Assembly (NCBI RefSeq): GCF_030272615.1
Contig: NC_081412.1
Coordinates: 142,684,247-142,748,246, forward strand
Source of the DNA: Cryptomeria japonica
Lineage: Eukaryota; Streptophyta; Pinopsida; Cupressales; Cupressaceae
Length of the DNA: 64,000 nucleotides
Direction of reading: 5' to 3'
The notes below the pieces were generated by a model. The model saw only the letters and a list, made by a program, of their open reading frames with translations. It made no database searches and was not told the origin of the DNA. Made by a program: the position numbers and the translations under genes. This document shows positions 1 to 12,700 of this stretch, piece by piece (position 1 is the first letter of the stretch; the number at the start of each line of letters is the position of its first letter).

Positions 1-1129
1 TTTTATTTATTTATTTAATTCAATTACCTTTTTCTTCTTATCCACATGATAACATGTCTCCCTAAATACCTACTCATTAATCCTAGCCCTTCATTTCAGC
101 TTTTAACCTCTTAATCCCAACCCTCCATTTTTAGTATGTTCTCTATAAAAGAGACTTCCTCCTCTCATTTTAGATATCTCTCAATCAAGCATACTTACAT
201 TCTATCATATCATCACATCATCTTTGCATCATAGTTATACATGAAAACAACCACATCCATTCTTTCTTGAGCTCTTGTGTAAGTTCAACACAAATCTGAG
301 AGCAAAAACATAAAACAAAAAAGATCATAGAGGATAGGAGAACAATGGAGACAAGCCTACTATGCATGTGAATGGTGTAATCTTTGTTATTTACATGCAT
401 GGTAGATCTCTATTGATGTTGTGTTCAATTAGTTTGTAGACTTAGGTTAGTGGTTGGATCTTTAGGGTTTACAAATAGGATTAACAATTTAGCGTAAACA
501 ATTATAATCGTTAATTGGTATCATTTTAAATTAGAAGAGCGTCTACATTATATCACATTAGTCTCAATTTAAATCTCAGGTCCACATCTTATATTACTTG
601 TTGTATAACCATCTAGATGATGTTCAATATTCCCAAACATATCAAATGGCATCACATCCAAGATTGCTACAATGCATCTTATCAAGAGTCGACAATTGAT
701 ATTATATTAAGAAATGTAAATAATAAATAATAATTAGTTTAATACATTGTGTTGTATCAATTTTTTAATAAAGCACTTATAAATTCAATTGTAGACCTCG
801 TGTCAAATTTTTATGACAACATATAAATTACAATCATGTAACCATATGACCTCCTTTTAGTGCAAGTTCTAGTATAAAAGAGGTTAGTTTATTGTTGGAA
901 GAATATATTTAGGTTATCCATTTCCAAATTTACGTATGTGTGATTGATAAAAATATAAAATCGTATGTTTTTTTATCATATATAATTGGTGTATCATCCA
1001 ATTGTGAATTTTATTTTGAACTAAGGAGAAACTATATTTAATTAGTTTATATCGACAATCAACTTTATTAAGTTTTCTAGTGTGAATAGAGTAGTTCATC
1101 TAGATTTTGTCAAGTCTATTAGAAAAATG
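1..1129. other. AT-rich non-coding DNA, possible LTR scrap
   Basis: No reading frame here looks like a real gene. A TATA-like string CTATAAAAGAG at about 142-152 is followed by a pyrimidine-rich stretch and several CATCA/ATCATA words. That resembles the U3/R boundary of plant Gypsy LTRs, but I find no matching second copy and no clean TG...CA ends. I treat it as intergenic or decayed repeat. Confidence 0.3.
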
Positions 1130-2010
1130 GTGTCTCAACCTTGCATTTGCACAAGGTTATTATTTATAGTAAGTTTTTGTTTGAACATGACTTGGTCCAA
1201 AAAAAATTCTAAAGCTTTGGATTAGCTAGATAAGCATGCCAATAAATTTTCGTTGCAAGACCATGTCTAGATTTGAAGATATTAAAGTTTTCATTTTTAA
1301 AAGTTGTGAACAAAATTTTTGAGTCAATTTTGAGGGATTTAGAGGATCCTAAATGGTCCAAAAGTGTCTATAATTAGTACAATGTGTTATAGCTTGATAT
1401 ATCACATCATGAGCTTTCTGACGCTTCAAATAGTTTGTCAATCAGACATTCGGTTCAAAAGTTATGACCTTTGAAAGTTGTCTCCTAAAATGGGAAATAT
1501 AAAAATACGTAGACACATAAATGAGTTGTAAAAGAGAGGTACATGTGTTGATGTGTGTTTTGACACATTTTAGGGTAAATAGGACTGGAGATAAGATAGG
1601 TGCCACTTTATTGGGAGGTTTTAGTCCATTGTTTTGTAATACCATTTGATGGTGTCATGCATTGAATCTTCTATATATTCAAGGTGTGTGATATGGAGGT
1701 TGTGTGTAAGAGTCTTATAGCTATTGAGTTACCTTTGAATCTTTGGTTGGTGATACTCCTATGAAAATATTTCTTTACAATTATATTGTATGTTATTTAT
1801 TTTTAAATAATATATTGGGCGACTTTAAGAGTATGGGGTTTTTCTCCTAAAAGGGTTTTCTCCATGTAAATAATTGTATTATGGTATGCATACTATTTAT
1901 GTTTATTTCTATTAAGATTTTTAACTATTGTAAGGATCTATAAACATTTTTGCATTACCCTTTTCTCAAGGTTAGTGTAGGAAGTTGTTATGCTACTTAA
2001 CTTCCTTACA
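1130..2010 (+). repeat. possible decayed Copia-type LTR
   Basis: A TATA-like CTATATATTCAAGG near 1670 lies about 170 bp before GGTTTTTCTCCTAAAAGGG (from about 1838), a motif style often seen in the R/U5 part of plant Copia LTRs. The tandem Copia array further right has a related GGTTTTTCCCTATTTGGG motif in each LTR. No primer binding site follows and no partner LTR is visible. The ends given are approximate and this is a family-style resemblance only. Confidence 0.3.
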
Positions 2011-2629
2011 AAGTCAAGTTGAAATAGAAATTGTAGAAAGATGAGTAGATGACCCATAATTTCATTTAGGAATGTGTTTATTCTATAAAATACACTAGCC
2101 AAAGAGATGGATAACCTACATGCATCATGAATCTATGATATTTGATAGGTATCATGATAAATAGATGTTATACTTAATTATCTAGAAGAAATGTGAGGTT
2201 GTGTGAGAGGTTGAAAGTGACAAAGTCAGTACCTTACACTCAATTCTCAATTAGCATGCTACATTCATGGATCTATTGTACAACCCTCCTAATGGTAGGT
2301 CTACTTCCATTAGGAAGGTGTCTAAGGGATTGCTCATATGTGAATATAGCTAGACATATATGTCCCTTGGTTCGAGTTGTTCTTTGTTTAATTTGCATTA
2401 GTGCATAATCTTATGAACAATCTCTCCTTAGTGAATTTTGCAATGCATCACTAGGAATACACTTTTTCCTAAGAAATGGAGAAGGTTTTTATTTTTAGTC
2501 TCCTCTTTCCAAAGGTGTCATATTTCTTAAAGATCTCCTCTACTTTTAGAGGTGAACATCTTTAAATAAATATCTCTTCCTTTGCGCATCCCCCAAAAGG
2601 ATCCCTTTCTACACATGTTGCATGATATC
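2011..2629. other. non-coding, nothing recognised
   Basis: AT-rich sequence without a convincing gene, repeat terminus or RNA. Short open frames here have no recognisable motif. Confidence 0.5.
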
Positions 2630-4992
2630 TCTGTATACACCTAAAAATGGTTTTAATATAATTGATTAAATACATAGTTTTTTAATTAATCCCCCTTCCC
2701 AATTAGTTGAATTCACAAGTAATTTGATTAATTTCCTTAGTCAGTTGCTTATAAATAAATCTAAATGATTTATTTATATAGTTCATCATATTCCCCTTTG
2801 ATTAATTTATCTAAATTAATTAATCCTCCCCCCATTTAAATCAATTCTCCTAATCCTATAATTAAGATTAACATATCCAAGTTTGTTGAGATTAATTATC
2901 TTTTTCCTAATTAATTGAATTTCTAAATTCAAATGAGCACATGGCTCCTAACTTATAACCACCTAGCCTAACCACCCCCTAACCTAACCCATTCTATCTA
3001 ATCCTGGGTTTAACTAACCCTATCCTATCTTGCACATCCTAACCTCTTTTATTCTAACCTCCTATGGGTTGGATATCCCCTCTTTAAGACACATGGCACT
3101 TTTGCCACATGTCTTCTCCCTTGGACACTTGCCCTCTTATGAGCAAGGATCCTTGACACTTGTCACCATAGGGATGACATGTGTCCCTTCCTCTAGCCTC
3201 TTTGCCAACTTCCTCAATCTTATCCCTTGATATCTTCAGATCGAATCTAGACCGTCGATTCCTACCACCTCAGCTTTGGCCTTGGAATTCCTATAAATAC
3301 CCCTCATTTTGGAGCAATAAAGATCCCTTACATTCATAGTTTTTGAATTGTTATTATAGGCATTTGAATTTGTATCATCTAGCATAATTATTAATTTGGA
3401 TTAATCATAGCATCTTAATCTAGTTTCCTTTTTATCGAATCATATAGCTTGAATAGATCATTCTAGCTAGATCATGCATTTGATATCATTTTCACAATCA
3501 ATCATGATCAAGTAGCTCTCTCGGTCCAAACAGTAGCTCTTTCAGTCCAAACAACATCTCCCTCAGTCCAAATAACAACTCTCTCAGTCCAAACATTAGC
3601 TCTTTTGGTTCAAACATCAGCTATTTTGGTCTAAACTACATCTCTCCTAGTATGAATGTTAGCTTTTCCATATTTCAACATTAGATCTCCAAGTTGGTGC
3701 TTCCTAATTTTGAGCATTAGTTATCTAAGTCTACACATCAACTCTTGGAGTCAAAACAACCATTGTCTGAGTTCCAACATCAGTCATTTAAACTTCAAAG
3801 TTCTTGGTTCGATCTTTAGCTCTTCTGCTCCAAATGTCAGCTTTCCTAGTTCAAACTTTAGCTCTTTCAGTCCAAACATCAGCTCTTACGGTCCAAACGT
3901 CAACTCTCTTGGTCTAAACTTTATCTCTCTTGCTTTGAATGTCATCTTTCTCATATTTCAGCATTAGCTATCCAAGTTTGTTCTTCCTAGGTCTAAAGAT
4001 CAGTTGTTTGAGTTTGAAAATCAAATATTTGGGGCAAAACAACAATTTTCTAAGTTCAAACAACCATTTTCTAAGTCTAAACTTCATTGTTTTGAACTTT
4101 AGGGTACCTTATTGGCAGAATAGCATTTTTGATCTCTGTCTTAGAGTTCCTGGTCTATTCCTTAGCATCTTTGGTTAGTCTGATAGTATTTTTGGTCAGT
4201 TCCTTAGCATTTTTGGTCAGTACAGTAGTGTTTCTCGTCAGTACAATAGCATCTTTGGTCAGTACCATAGCGGTTTCAGTCCAAATAGTAGTGTGTTTGG
4301 TCATTTTGTCAACGTTTCTGGTCATTCTGTTAGCATTTTTGGTCAGTATAGCAATATTTTTTGTCAGTATAGCAGTATTTTTGGTTATTTTGTCAGCGTT
4401 TCTGATCATTTTGTCAGTGTTTCTGATAAACTCCATCAAAATCAGAAAATAGAAACAATACATTTCTCATACAATCAAACATAGTGATTCTAGGTCATCT
4501 TCTCAGAGTACTCAGTCAGGTTATCTTTTGTCAAAGCACATTCAAATCTAGACACACTAAGTTTTCAAGTATTCATCTCCAACAAGTTCAAGATCTAACA
4601 TCTCAAAGTGCATCATCACATTTTCTTTGATAAGCAGATTATTCAAACATAGTTTCTTATCCGGATCTATCATCCTTTATCATGAAACTATAATGCTTGA
4701 TAAGACTAACCCCATTCTCTATCATAGGATATACTGTTCCTATTGAATTTGGTCATATCAAAATCACAAAATTTGTAGTCCAAACTAGGATCGAAAAACT
4801 TGGAAACTAGCAAATACTTGAATGATCATTTCGTGTCGTATCAATCTATCATATTTACCTCAACAATTGATCACTTATTGAGGCACATTATAAAAAATCA
4901 AAACCTCACAAAACATTCAGAACACTTGTATGCCCGTGTTAACTAGGGCTTAGAAAAAAAGACTTAAAGGAAAAGAAAGAGAAACATTTACA
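2630..4992 (+). repeat. probable LTR plus leader of a decayed Gypsy element
   Basis: This stretch lies directly upstream of a plus-strand Gypsy gag remnant. A TATA-like CTATAAATAC at 3291-3300 and an AATAAA at 3316-3321 are spaced as in a plant LTR (U3 promoter, then R with a polyadenylation signal). The LTR may begin near TGTATACACC at about 2632, but I could not fix the ends because no second LTR copy lies in the window. No convincing primer binding site is visible before the gag start. The tandem repeat at 3514-4437 sits inside this region. Confidence 0.4.
3514..4437. repeat. 21-bp minisatellite, degenerate
   Basis: About 0.9 kb is built from diverged 21-bp units. The left half resembles AGCTCTTTCAGTCCAAAC plus three bases. 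The right half (about 4165-4437) resembles AGCATTTTTGGTCAGTAC plus three bases. Units at 3514-3597 follow each other exactly every 21 bp; the middle (about 4000-4140) is more scrambled. Because 21 is a multiple of three, open frames with a seven-residue periodicity appear on both strands. They are most simply a by-product of the repeat. Confidence 0.8.
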
Positions 4993-7124
4993 ATGGAAGA
5001 AGAGAATCCTTTCTTTCAACAATTTGCATCCACTACTCAAAATAGTGAGCCTGATGAATATGAAATAATGGAAGAACAAATCAGAGAAGGTCAACAAGAC
5101 CCATAGTTCACTAGATTCTTAGAAAGGGCCCTTGAAATGGACAAGGAAAGATATTTTCTTATGTTAGCATGTCATGGTGCCAAGTTACCAAGTAATTTTG
5201 ACACTACTAGCTTGAAACTAGGTGAAAAGACAACTGATACTCAAAATGATTCCAACCATACTCAAAATGAACGAATTCCAAATGAGGTCCAAAATGAAGA
5301 AACTCAAAATGATATCCATAATGAACAAGTTCAAAACAAACGAAATAGTGAAGCAAGAACTAATGTGGATAATCCCCTTTTGGCTCTCACGCAACAGATA
5401 CAGACTCTTCAAATGCAAATTCAATATATACATAGGGGAACTACTAAGAGGTATTCACTTCAATAAATTTGTCCTTATCCATTTGACAGAAGTCTCAACA
5501 TGATACGTTTTCCTCCAAATTGTGAAACTCCTAGATATGACAAATATAATGGAAGAATTGATCCCTAAGATCATGTAAGAGAATTTTGCATGATGAGCAT
5601 GGAGTTTGCACATGAGGACACATACTTAATGAGGTTATTTACAAAGAGCTTAAGTGGCCAAGATATGAAATGGTTCTCAAAACTTCCACCTGGAATTATA
5701 ACATTTGCAAAATTGGTGGACAAGTTTGTTTCACAATACTCTTATAACATACAACATGAGATCACACTACTAGACTTATGTCACACCAAGCAAAAGAGTG
5801 GAGAACCTTTCATGATGTTTCTACAAAGGTGGTGATGATTAGATCATGATATCCTTGTACGGTCACAGATAATGAAAAGATGGACATATTCATTGACAAT
5901 CTAAATGAAGAAATGAGTTATAAACTAAAAATACAATGTCCTCCAAGTTTTGAAAAGATGATTGATAATGGAATCAGGGTTGAGGAAGCTATGGTAAAGA
6001 AAGGAGAGTTGAAGATATACAAAGAATGAGTTAATCCTCCTCCCAACAACAATACTAATAATAAAAACAATGATAAGCCCAAGTTTTGGAACATAAATCG
6101 AAACATCGTCAATGATGGGATAGTAGATAATAAAAATTTGAAACCAAAGAAACCAGTTTTCAATTTATCAAATCACACAACAATGATTCAACAAGATAAC
6201 AATAAACCAAAACCACCTTTTAATAATTTTCGTAGGAAATTTACTAACATTGGCGAATCACTTGGGTTAGCATTAAAGACACTTCTTGCAAACAAGTTGA
6301 TTACCTTGCTAGAAGCAAGAGACTTTGAAGCCAAGGTTAAACCTACTTGGTGGAATGACAATCATTATTGTGATTTTCATCAAAACAAAGGACACCAAAC
6401 AAATGATTGTCAGTGGTTAAAACATGTTATCCAAGATTTGATTGACAATGGCATAATAACTGTGGATGGGCATAAGACAAATGAGTCGCACACAAGTTTC
6501 AAAAATCCACTTCCTAATTATGAGAAGGGTGAATCATCAACAATGCAAAATGGCACAGGTAAAGAAAAAGTGAACTATGTTCATACCTATGTTAACGTGG
6601 TCAATGTGATTGTGGTGAAAGAGAAACAACAACAAGAACCCACTCATGTTATCATGAGAAGAAAAGCCAGGGTTACTTTGTCGGGTCCTACAACTTACAT
6701 GTCATCGACGTCAAAACAATACAGTATAGTGGATCAACTATAGAAAACTCCCATGCAAATATTAATTTTAGAACTTTTAAAACTTTCACCCGCACATAAA
6801 GAAATTTTAGAAAGAGTGCTAGTAGATATGACAGTATCCAAAGATCTTGGTGTAGACCAGTTCTAAACTATGGTGGGACACCTCACAGCGCCTCATTTCT
6901 TATCATTCATAGACAAAGATGACATGTCTTTGCAACATCCCCATAATGCTCCCTTGCATATTGAAGTCCTTATTCATAAAACACTCATTAAACATGTCCT
7001 AATAGATGGAGGAGATGACTTGAATATTTTCTCATTAAGTCTTGTTCACACGTTAGGTTATTCTGAAGATGTAGTTGTGATAGTCCTAAAAATCACTGCA
7101 CAAAATAAAAAATTCATTCCTTAG
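4993..7124 (+). pseudogene. Ty3/Gypsy gag-protease remnant, multiply broken
   Basis: Read in pieces, this gives an acidic N-terminus (ATG at 4993, stop by about 5105) and a Retrotrans_gag-like core (about 5480-5835; YDKYNGRIDP with a stop next, then MKWFSKLPPG and LDLCHTKQKSGEPF). A zinc-knuckle-like CDFHQNKGHQTNDC lies at about 6370, and a retropepsin-like segment (HVLIDGGDDLNIF) near 6990-7030. The aspartic protease signature would be D-T/S-G; here it reads D-G-G. Several stops and frame changes separate the pieces. Reverse transcriptase, RNase H and integrase are absent; similarity ends near 7124. It resembles Tat/Athila-type gag, but I could not test lineage. Confidence 0.7.
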
Positions 7125-7174
7125 TCAAAATCTAGGTCATTTTGGATTAATTTTATTCTCTACTCCTGCCTTTG

Positions 7175-7195
7175 GGGTTTAGGGTTTAGGGTTTT
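7175..7195 (+). repeat. short interstitial telomere-like repeat
   Basis: Two and a half copies of GGGTTTA, the plant telomere unit, in a row. A reverse-strand AAACCCTAA word follows close by. Such telo-boxes occur by chance and in plant promoters, so no telomeric origin is claimed. Confidence 0.5.
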
Positions 7196-7482
7196 AATCT
7201 TTCGTAATTAAATCTTGTGGAAAAACCCTAAGCCTATTATAATTTTGCATTACCTTTTTGTCTTAAGGCTTGAGGGTTGTGTCATTGTCGGCGGGGCCAT
7301 TTTCTCCCCTAAGTTGTGCTTACCTATATTATCCTAGGTGGGTCTCGTTTAATATTTCAAGCGGCCCCTTTATATTTTCCCAAGTCTAATGTTTTAATAT
7401 TTCGGCTGACAGTTAAACTGTGAGCAGATCCTACAGCCCGCACTCCCCCGCGGTCGAAGGTGCGCAGTGGTTAAGGACCGTG

Positions 7483-7516
7483 ACATCACGAGATGATGCC
7501 ATGTGTCCAAGGCGGG
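7483..7516. repeat. 34-bp direct repeat, copy 1
   Basis: This 34-bp string (starting ACATCACGAGATGATG and ending CCAAGGCGGG) occurs again without mismatch at 7772-7805, 289 bp downstream. The flanks of the two copies differ, so this is a local duplication or two members of a dispersed repeat. Confidence 0.8.
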
Positions 7517-7771
7517 GAGGTTAAGTCGGTAGTTAAACCTTTGCAACATTTGTTGTTACTATTTCCCAGCAAGTAAAGTCTAGACTACTAATGGTTCATC
7601 AATCTGCATGTGCTTGTAAAGGACGAAGATGTTTTAATTTCTGCAAAAAAAGTTGCTTGACTGCTAAGAGACTTAAGAAGGCAGTCATTGTGGCCGACAG
7701 GTAAACAATGAAGCGATCAAATGGCTCTCATAACCCCATGATAAAGAGATGCAAGGGGATTATGGACCACT

Positions 7772-7805
7772 ACATCACGAGATGATGCCATGTGTCCAAG
7801 GCGGG
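7772..7805. repeat. 34-bp direct repeat, copy 2
   Basis: Identical to 7483-7516. The left target duplication of GAGE-1 begins 16 bp further on. Confidence 0.8.
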
Positions 7806-7826
7806 ACAGGAAAAGTCAATGGTGGG

Positions 7827-9026
7827 TGTAAAGCGAAAAAATCGAACCCTAGGTGTTCCTCCCTTCCCCACTCCAAGGAGAGAGAAAGGAGGGTCATTGG
7901 GGTTGACGGTTTTCACTTAGGAGAGACTTTACATTCAAAAGAGGGGTTGAAACCCACAAGATCCAATCCCACGCAATGCAAGACTAGATTTTAAATGAGT
8001 TTCAAGGGTTGTGATAGCAAGGATACCCTCTTTTGTAAAGAATGTCGATAGAATGATTGAACTAGGAATGCATGTAAAGTAAGAAAGATTCGCTTGTAAA
8101 TGGAGATAGGGATATGGGATGAAGCTACGGACCTGGAATTAGCAGTAAAATGTCAAGACGATACTGTTCTACAAATTTGAGCGAAAGTTGACAGGACAAT
8201 GGTGCCCGGAGTGCACACGGTCCTCTAAAAAGTCCGCAAAACGAAGGGGGATCTGTTCGTCTCTGCACAAGGATTCCAGATCTTCAATTACAGCTGCGTA
8301 CCTGCAACCTACACATAGAAAAGAGAGGATGATTGGGGGGTTAGGGATTAGGGGTTTGCCTTTAGGTCAAACACCAGTTTTGGAATTAACCAAGAAATGA
8401 GAATGCTGTAAATGTAAATGTTTGTAATGTAAACAAGTATTGATACCTTGTTGTAAGAATGTTTGTATTCTTACATGCAAAGGTGTAATGTATGTTGTAT
8501 GTAATGTGTTGTAAGTGATCTCCTCTTCAATGGTTGAATCCTTGTCTTGAATGCAACACTTAGCCTTGAATGGAGACTTAGAATGCTCAATTGCTTGAAG
8601 GAATGCTTGAATGCTTGAATGTTTGAATGTTTTTATATCGCTTCCGCCTCTTGCTCTTGCTTCTTTCCTTCCTCCTTTTCTAGGAGAGGAAAAGTAGTTT
8701 ATATACTTGTCAATTAGGGTTGAGAGACTAATTTTCCCGACCTTAGGCCGACCTAGAAACATTATTTTCCAATTTGCAAACTTAAAGACTCGATGCCCAC
8801 AAGAGACCGGGCCCCAAATAGGGCCAGGGACCAGGGTGCTGGGCGCCATGGTCCCACCTCCCGAGACAGCAGGGTGCAAGGAAGGATCATGCCAAGGTGT
8901 AGAAATATGCAGTTTTTGGTATCGCAAACAAGTTTCGGGGTCTCCATTCAGGTTCAACGTTGCATCGCCATCGTGAAGACCCAAATGCAGTCGAAATTGC
9001 AAGTGTCACAATTTTAGGAAGCTACA
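7827..9026 (-). repeat. GAGE-1 3' LTR (left)
   Basis: This 1,200-bp LTR is the downstream LTR in the element's sense. On the minus strand it reads TGTAGC...TTTACA. A TATA-like box TATATAAAC lies on the minus strand at about 8697-8705. A GC-rich block (GGGCCAGGGACCAGG and neighbours, about 8806-8880) lies in U3, upstream of that box in the element's sense. The palindrome GTGCAC sits at 8211-8216 within the R/U5 side. Runs of AATGCTTG-like units near 8590-8630 form a small tandem repeat. Confidence 0.92.
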
Positions 9027-9779
9027 TTTAGCCCCCACTTTAGTGGGAGTATAAGCGTACGCCCATACTTCCGGTAAAGTACAAGGAAACAACATTGAAA
9101 GACTTTCACCATGTCAAGGAAGCAAGATACACCAAGCCCCCAGTGGACCAAGGATCTTACGACTTCGATTGACAAAGTAAAAGGGAAGATCACGAGGGAG
9201 AACCATGACTGTCAATAGTAAGGTTCCCTCACTATGAGTCATGCAAGAAAAATACCAAAAATTTTCGAGGCAAAGCTAAGTTCGCCAAGAAACTTTCAAG
9301 TATCTTGAAGAGATATGAACGGGATGTATGCCCCCTACGTTAAAGCGATCGCACACACCTCATCGGGGGTGATTGCTTTAAGGTAGTGATACATATAAGA
9401 AATGAGAAGGGAAAGGAGCACGTTAGCACAAGGATTTAGCCCCCAAGTGTGAGATAAGCCCAAGGATAATAGACACAAAACACAAAGCACAAGGTGACTT
9501 TTCTTTCCTCGGGGTCAGTATGCTGTATGATAATTCATGTATATCATATGTATGTATGCATAATTGTTCTTCATTCCCCAATCAAGGAAGGTCACCTAGA
9601 AGAAGGGAACACATGTGTCTTTTGAGTCAACATGAGAGAGACCAAAAGAGATCTCAATGCTTTGCATCATCCTCAAGTAGACAACACTAAGGACAACAAA
9701 TAGAAGAATGCGAGTAACACATAGAAGAAGTAACAAAAGAGATGAAGAGAGGAGGAGAGAGTCTGCTATGCTAATGAAA
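9027..9779 (-). other. GAGE-1 3' untranslated region with polypurine tract
   Basis: In the element's sense this follows the gag-protease frame and ends at the 3' LTR. The last bases read AGTGGGGGCTAAA, a purine-rich tract suited to plus-strand priming. The palindrome CCCACTTTAGTGGG (about 9034-9047) overlaps its upstream edge. A longer hairpin with arms at about 9340-9354 and 9369-9381 (TTAAAGCGATCGCAC against GTGATTGCTTTAA) is also present in GAGE-2. No gene is visible. Confidence 0.75.
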
Positions 9780-12700
9780 CTAGTCTAGCACGTCATCTAC
9801 CCCCGATCTTGCTGATCAATATTTCAGGAAGGCAGGAAACACGCTAGAGGAGGAACATCCAACACAGCAGATGGAGCTATCACAAGATCCAAACAAGGGC
9901 TATGTTCATGTTCCAAGCCACGTTGTTCTTGTCTAGGAGCTAGGATAAGTGCTTTAGAAAATTCGTTAGATAAATGGTTATCAACATCAACATATTCATA
10001 TTCACTATTAGAATGAACAGGACTAACATTTTCATCATGAATAACATTTTCATCTATATCATCATCAAGATTTATAAAAATAGGATCTTTAACTCGCACA
10101 GGATCAAGACCATCATGCTTCTTATGTTTAGGAGATTTTGGCTCAATTTTCGGCTGAGGAGAAAATGGAATAATACTAGTTGAAGGTGTTTTTGGGGATT
10201 GCAAAGTTTTAGAAGCAACTGCCTGAGCTCTAAGACGACGCTTTCGTCGGCGTTCATGTGCAAAACGATTTCGTCTAGTCTTAGTAAGAAGTTGAGAAGA
10301 TTGAGGAGGAGGAATGTTCTCATCCTTATCACTTGGGTGTTTAGGTTGTGGTCTCTTAGGTTGAATAATAGGAGAAGAGGAAGGTCTCTTCTCTCCATAA
10401 GAGAAAGGAGGAGGAACTGCTCCATATAAAGGAGGAATATTTGGTTTAGGAAGGAGACCAAGTCCATCATGACGAGGAGGTACAGGTCTACCTTTAGGAA
10501 GTTTGTTAGATATAGACTTAGTCACATTCATAGGGATGGGTTGGGAATCTTCTTGAGGAAAGACATTAGTTTTATCTTTCAAAGGAAGAACTTCCTTCTC
10601 AAGAATGATAGGAATATCAAGTTTGGGTGTTCTAGGTTCACTTAGAGATAGGATCATATCTTTTTTCCACTTTTGATAAGATTTGAAAAGATGATCACTT
10701 CGCGGTGGAAGAGATTATAATTGTTTAGGCCAAAAAAAATCAATAGGAACGCTAGAAGTTCTTTCAGCTGGTTTAAAGAGACTATGATTGACAGTAACAA
10801 CTTCACCATTATGGGGAAATTTCAAACACTTGTGAATAGGAGAAGCAATAGCTTTCATGGAAGATAGCCAAGGATAGCCTAACTTCACACGAAATTGTTC
10901 AGATGATGGAATAATAGCAAAGTCTACATCAAGGGGTTTGTTATGGACCTCAATAGGTAATGTAATAGAACGAATTGCAGGAGAAGAGAATGCATCAAAT
11001 AATTTCACAGCCACATTTGTTTCATCATAGATCACTTGACTCAATTGCAAAGTAAAAAGAAATTCTTCAGTAATGATATTAACCATACAAGAAGGATCAA
11101 TAAGCACTCCACGACAAGGTGTAATCTTGACTTTTCCAACTATATATAAAGGACCATCAGGTGCCCTGATAGTTTCACTGGAATCAAATGTGATGGAAGG
11201 TTCTTCAGGGATTTTCTATTGTTCTACAAAGTTAATCACATTCGGAGTCATAGACACAAGATCATCAGGTGAGACAGAGGAATCATTAGTATCAATCACA
11301 TTAGAGGTATGAGAAGGTAATGGATCAGTAAAAATCTTAAGATTTTGGTTAGGAGGAGCTACAGATGTGTTGCTTTTATCATTCACACCAGAAACAGAGA
11401 TAGTATTATTATCAATCAAATCTTGAATTTTACCCTTTAAAGCAAAACATTTTTCAGTATCATGCCCAGGTTGACGATGAAATTGACAAATAGATTTGTT
11501 ATCAAAATAGGGTGAATTAATCTTTGTAGGATCTATTTGCTTTATAGGAGGAAGAGTAAGCACATTTTGTTCCAATAACTTATTCATAATACTATGCAAT
11601 GATTCATTCAAAGGAGTAAACTTTCTTTCTTTCTTGAAAAACTTAGAAATAGGAGGCACACCTGATGCTGCATTCACATTGTTGTTGATGATGCTTTCAT
11701 TGAACTCAATGGACTCTTTGTTCAGTTTAAACTTCCCAAATAGTTGTTGACTACTATCACCCTTATCACTCGGAGCCATAGGATTTGCTTGTTCCATTTG
11801 ACTCACAGTCAGTTGATAATTGTGAAGAGTTGTGCACAACTGTTGGAAAGAAGTAAACTCAGAAAACAGAAGTTTTTCTCTAATATCTTTTTGTAAATTA
11901 GAAATAAAGATTCTTTGAATATCATTGTTAGGTACTGGAAAAGAAATTTGAGCATACAATGCTTATATCTACCAATGAAATTAGTCACTTTTTCTTTAAC
12001 ACCTTGTTTACAATGCATTAAATCAATCAAAGTAACTTTAGGACTTATATTGTTTTGAAATTGTTGAATGAAAGCATTTGCAAGTTGTTCGAAAGAATTA
12101 ATAGAATAAGAAGGCAACGAGCAATACCATTGTAGGGCTTTATCTCTTAATGTTCTAGTAAACTGTTTTGCAAGCAACCTTTGGTCATAAGCAAAATTGG
12201 TACATATTGTTTGAAAGGTCTTAACATGTGTTAGAGGATCACCCTTATCATTATAAAGCTCCAAATGTGGAATTTCAACATGTTTAGGGGGGATAGCTCG
12301 AACAATGTCAAGAGAAAGTGGGCTCGCAACATCAAATGTGGGCACACTAAACTTATATTGGTTCATAGAGGCAATTTGTTGCTGTAAAGAAGAGACAGTT
12401 TGTGCAAGATTGTTAATGGTCGCTTCAGTCGAAGAGTTCATATTAGACGTGTTAGATTGTGATGGAGGTATTATGTTATTGAAAGAAGGTATTGATTGAG
12501 AGTAAGGTGGCGGGACACTATGATAGTTAGTCATAGGGGATGATTGGAAAGGAGGAACACTACAAGGAGCAATGGAATAATTAAATGAATTGCCCCCTTG
12601 CGTCATGTTTATTTGTGGAGATGAAATAGGAACACTCATTGAAGGAATGAATGAAGAAGTTGGATTGAATGAAGGAAGAGGGCTGATTGAAGAAGAGGGA

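Larger units (their letters stand above)
7125..7821. other. non-coding flank of the GAGE-1 insertion
   Basis: No gene is visible. The stretch contains a short telomere-like run, a 34-bp direct repeat and patches of higher GC than the surroundings. It is not continuous with the gag remnant on the left in any way I can follow, and it is the left flank into which GAGE-1 inserted. Confidence 0.5.

Noticed and set aside
1-3500. Possible host gene promoter at the TATA-like site near 142
   Set aside because: No coding region follows and the context resembles LTR sequence.
4155-4463. A minus-strand frame with a regular LTKNTAI-like heptad, resembling a coiled-coil protein
   Set aside because: The seven-residue period is the direct consequence of the 21-bp DNA repeat, and frames are open on both strands over the same region.
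7455-7530. tRNA-derived SINE: GCGCAGTGGTTA resembles a polymerase III A box
   Set aside because: The supposed B box is poor, there is no A-rich tail and I see no target duplication; the 34-bp repeat overlaps it but does not define a SINE.
8367-9002. 211-codon minus-strand frame in the GAGE LTRs (also 14991-15596) as an LTR-encoded protein
   Set aside because: It spans U3, TATA box and GC-rich block. In GAGE-2 it is not maintained because of indels. Conservation is explained by LTR duplication.
9974-10429. Plus-strand frames and alternative minus-strand frames within GAGE gag (also 22324-22808)
   Set aside because: They overlap the gag-protease frame, consist of low-complexity Ile/Leu/Arg/Ser strings and follow the gag's indels rather than their own frame.
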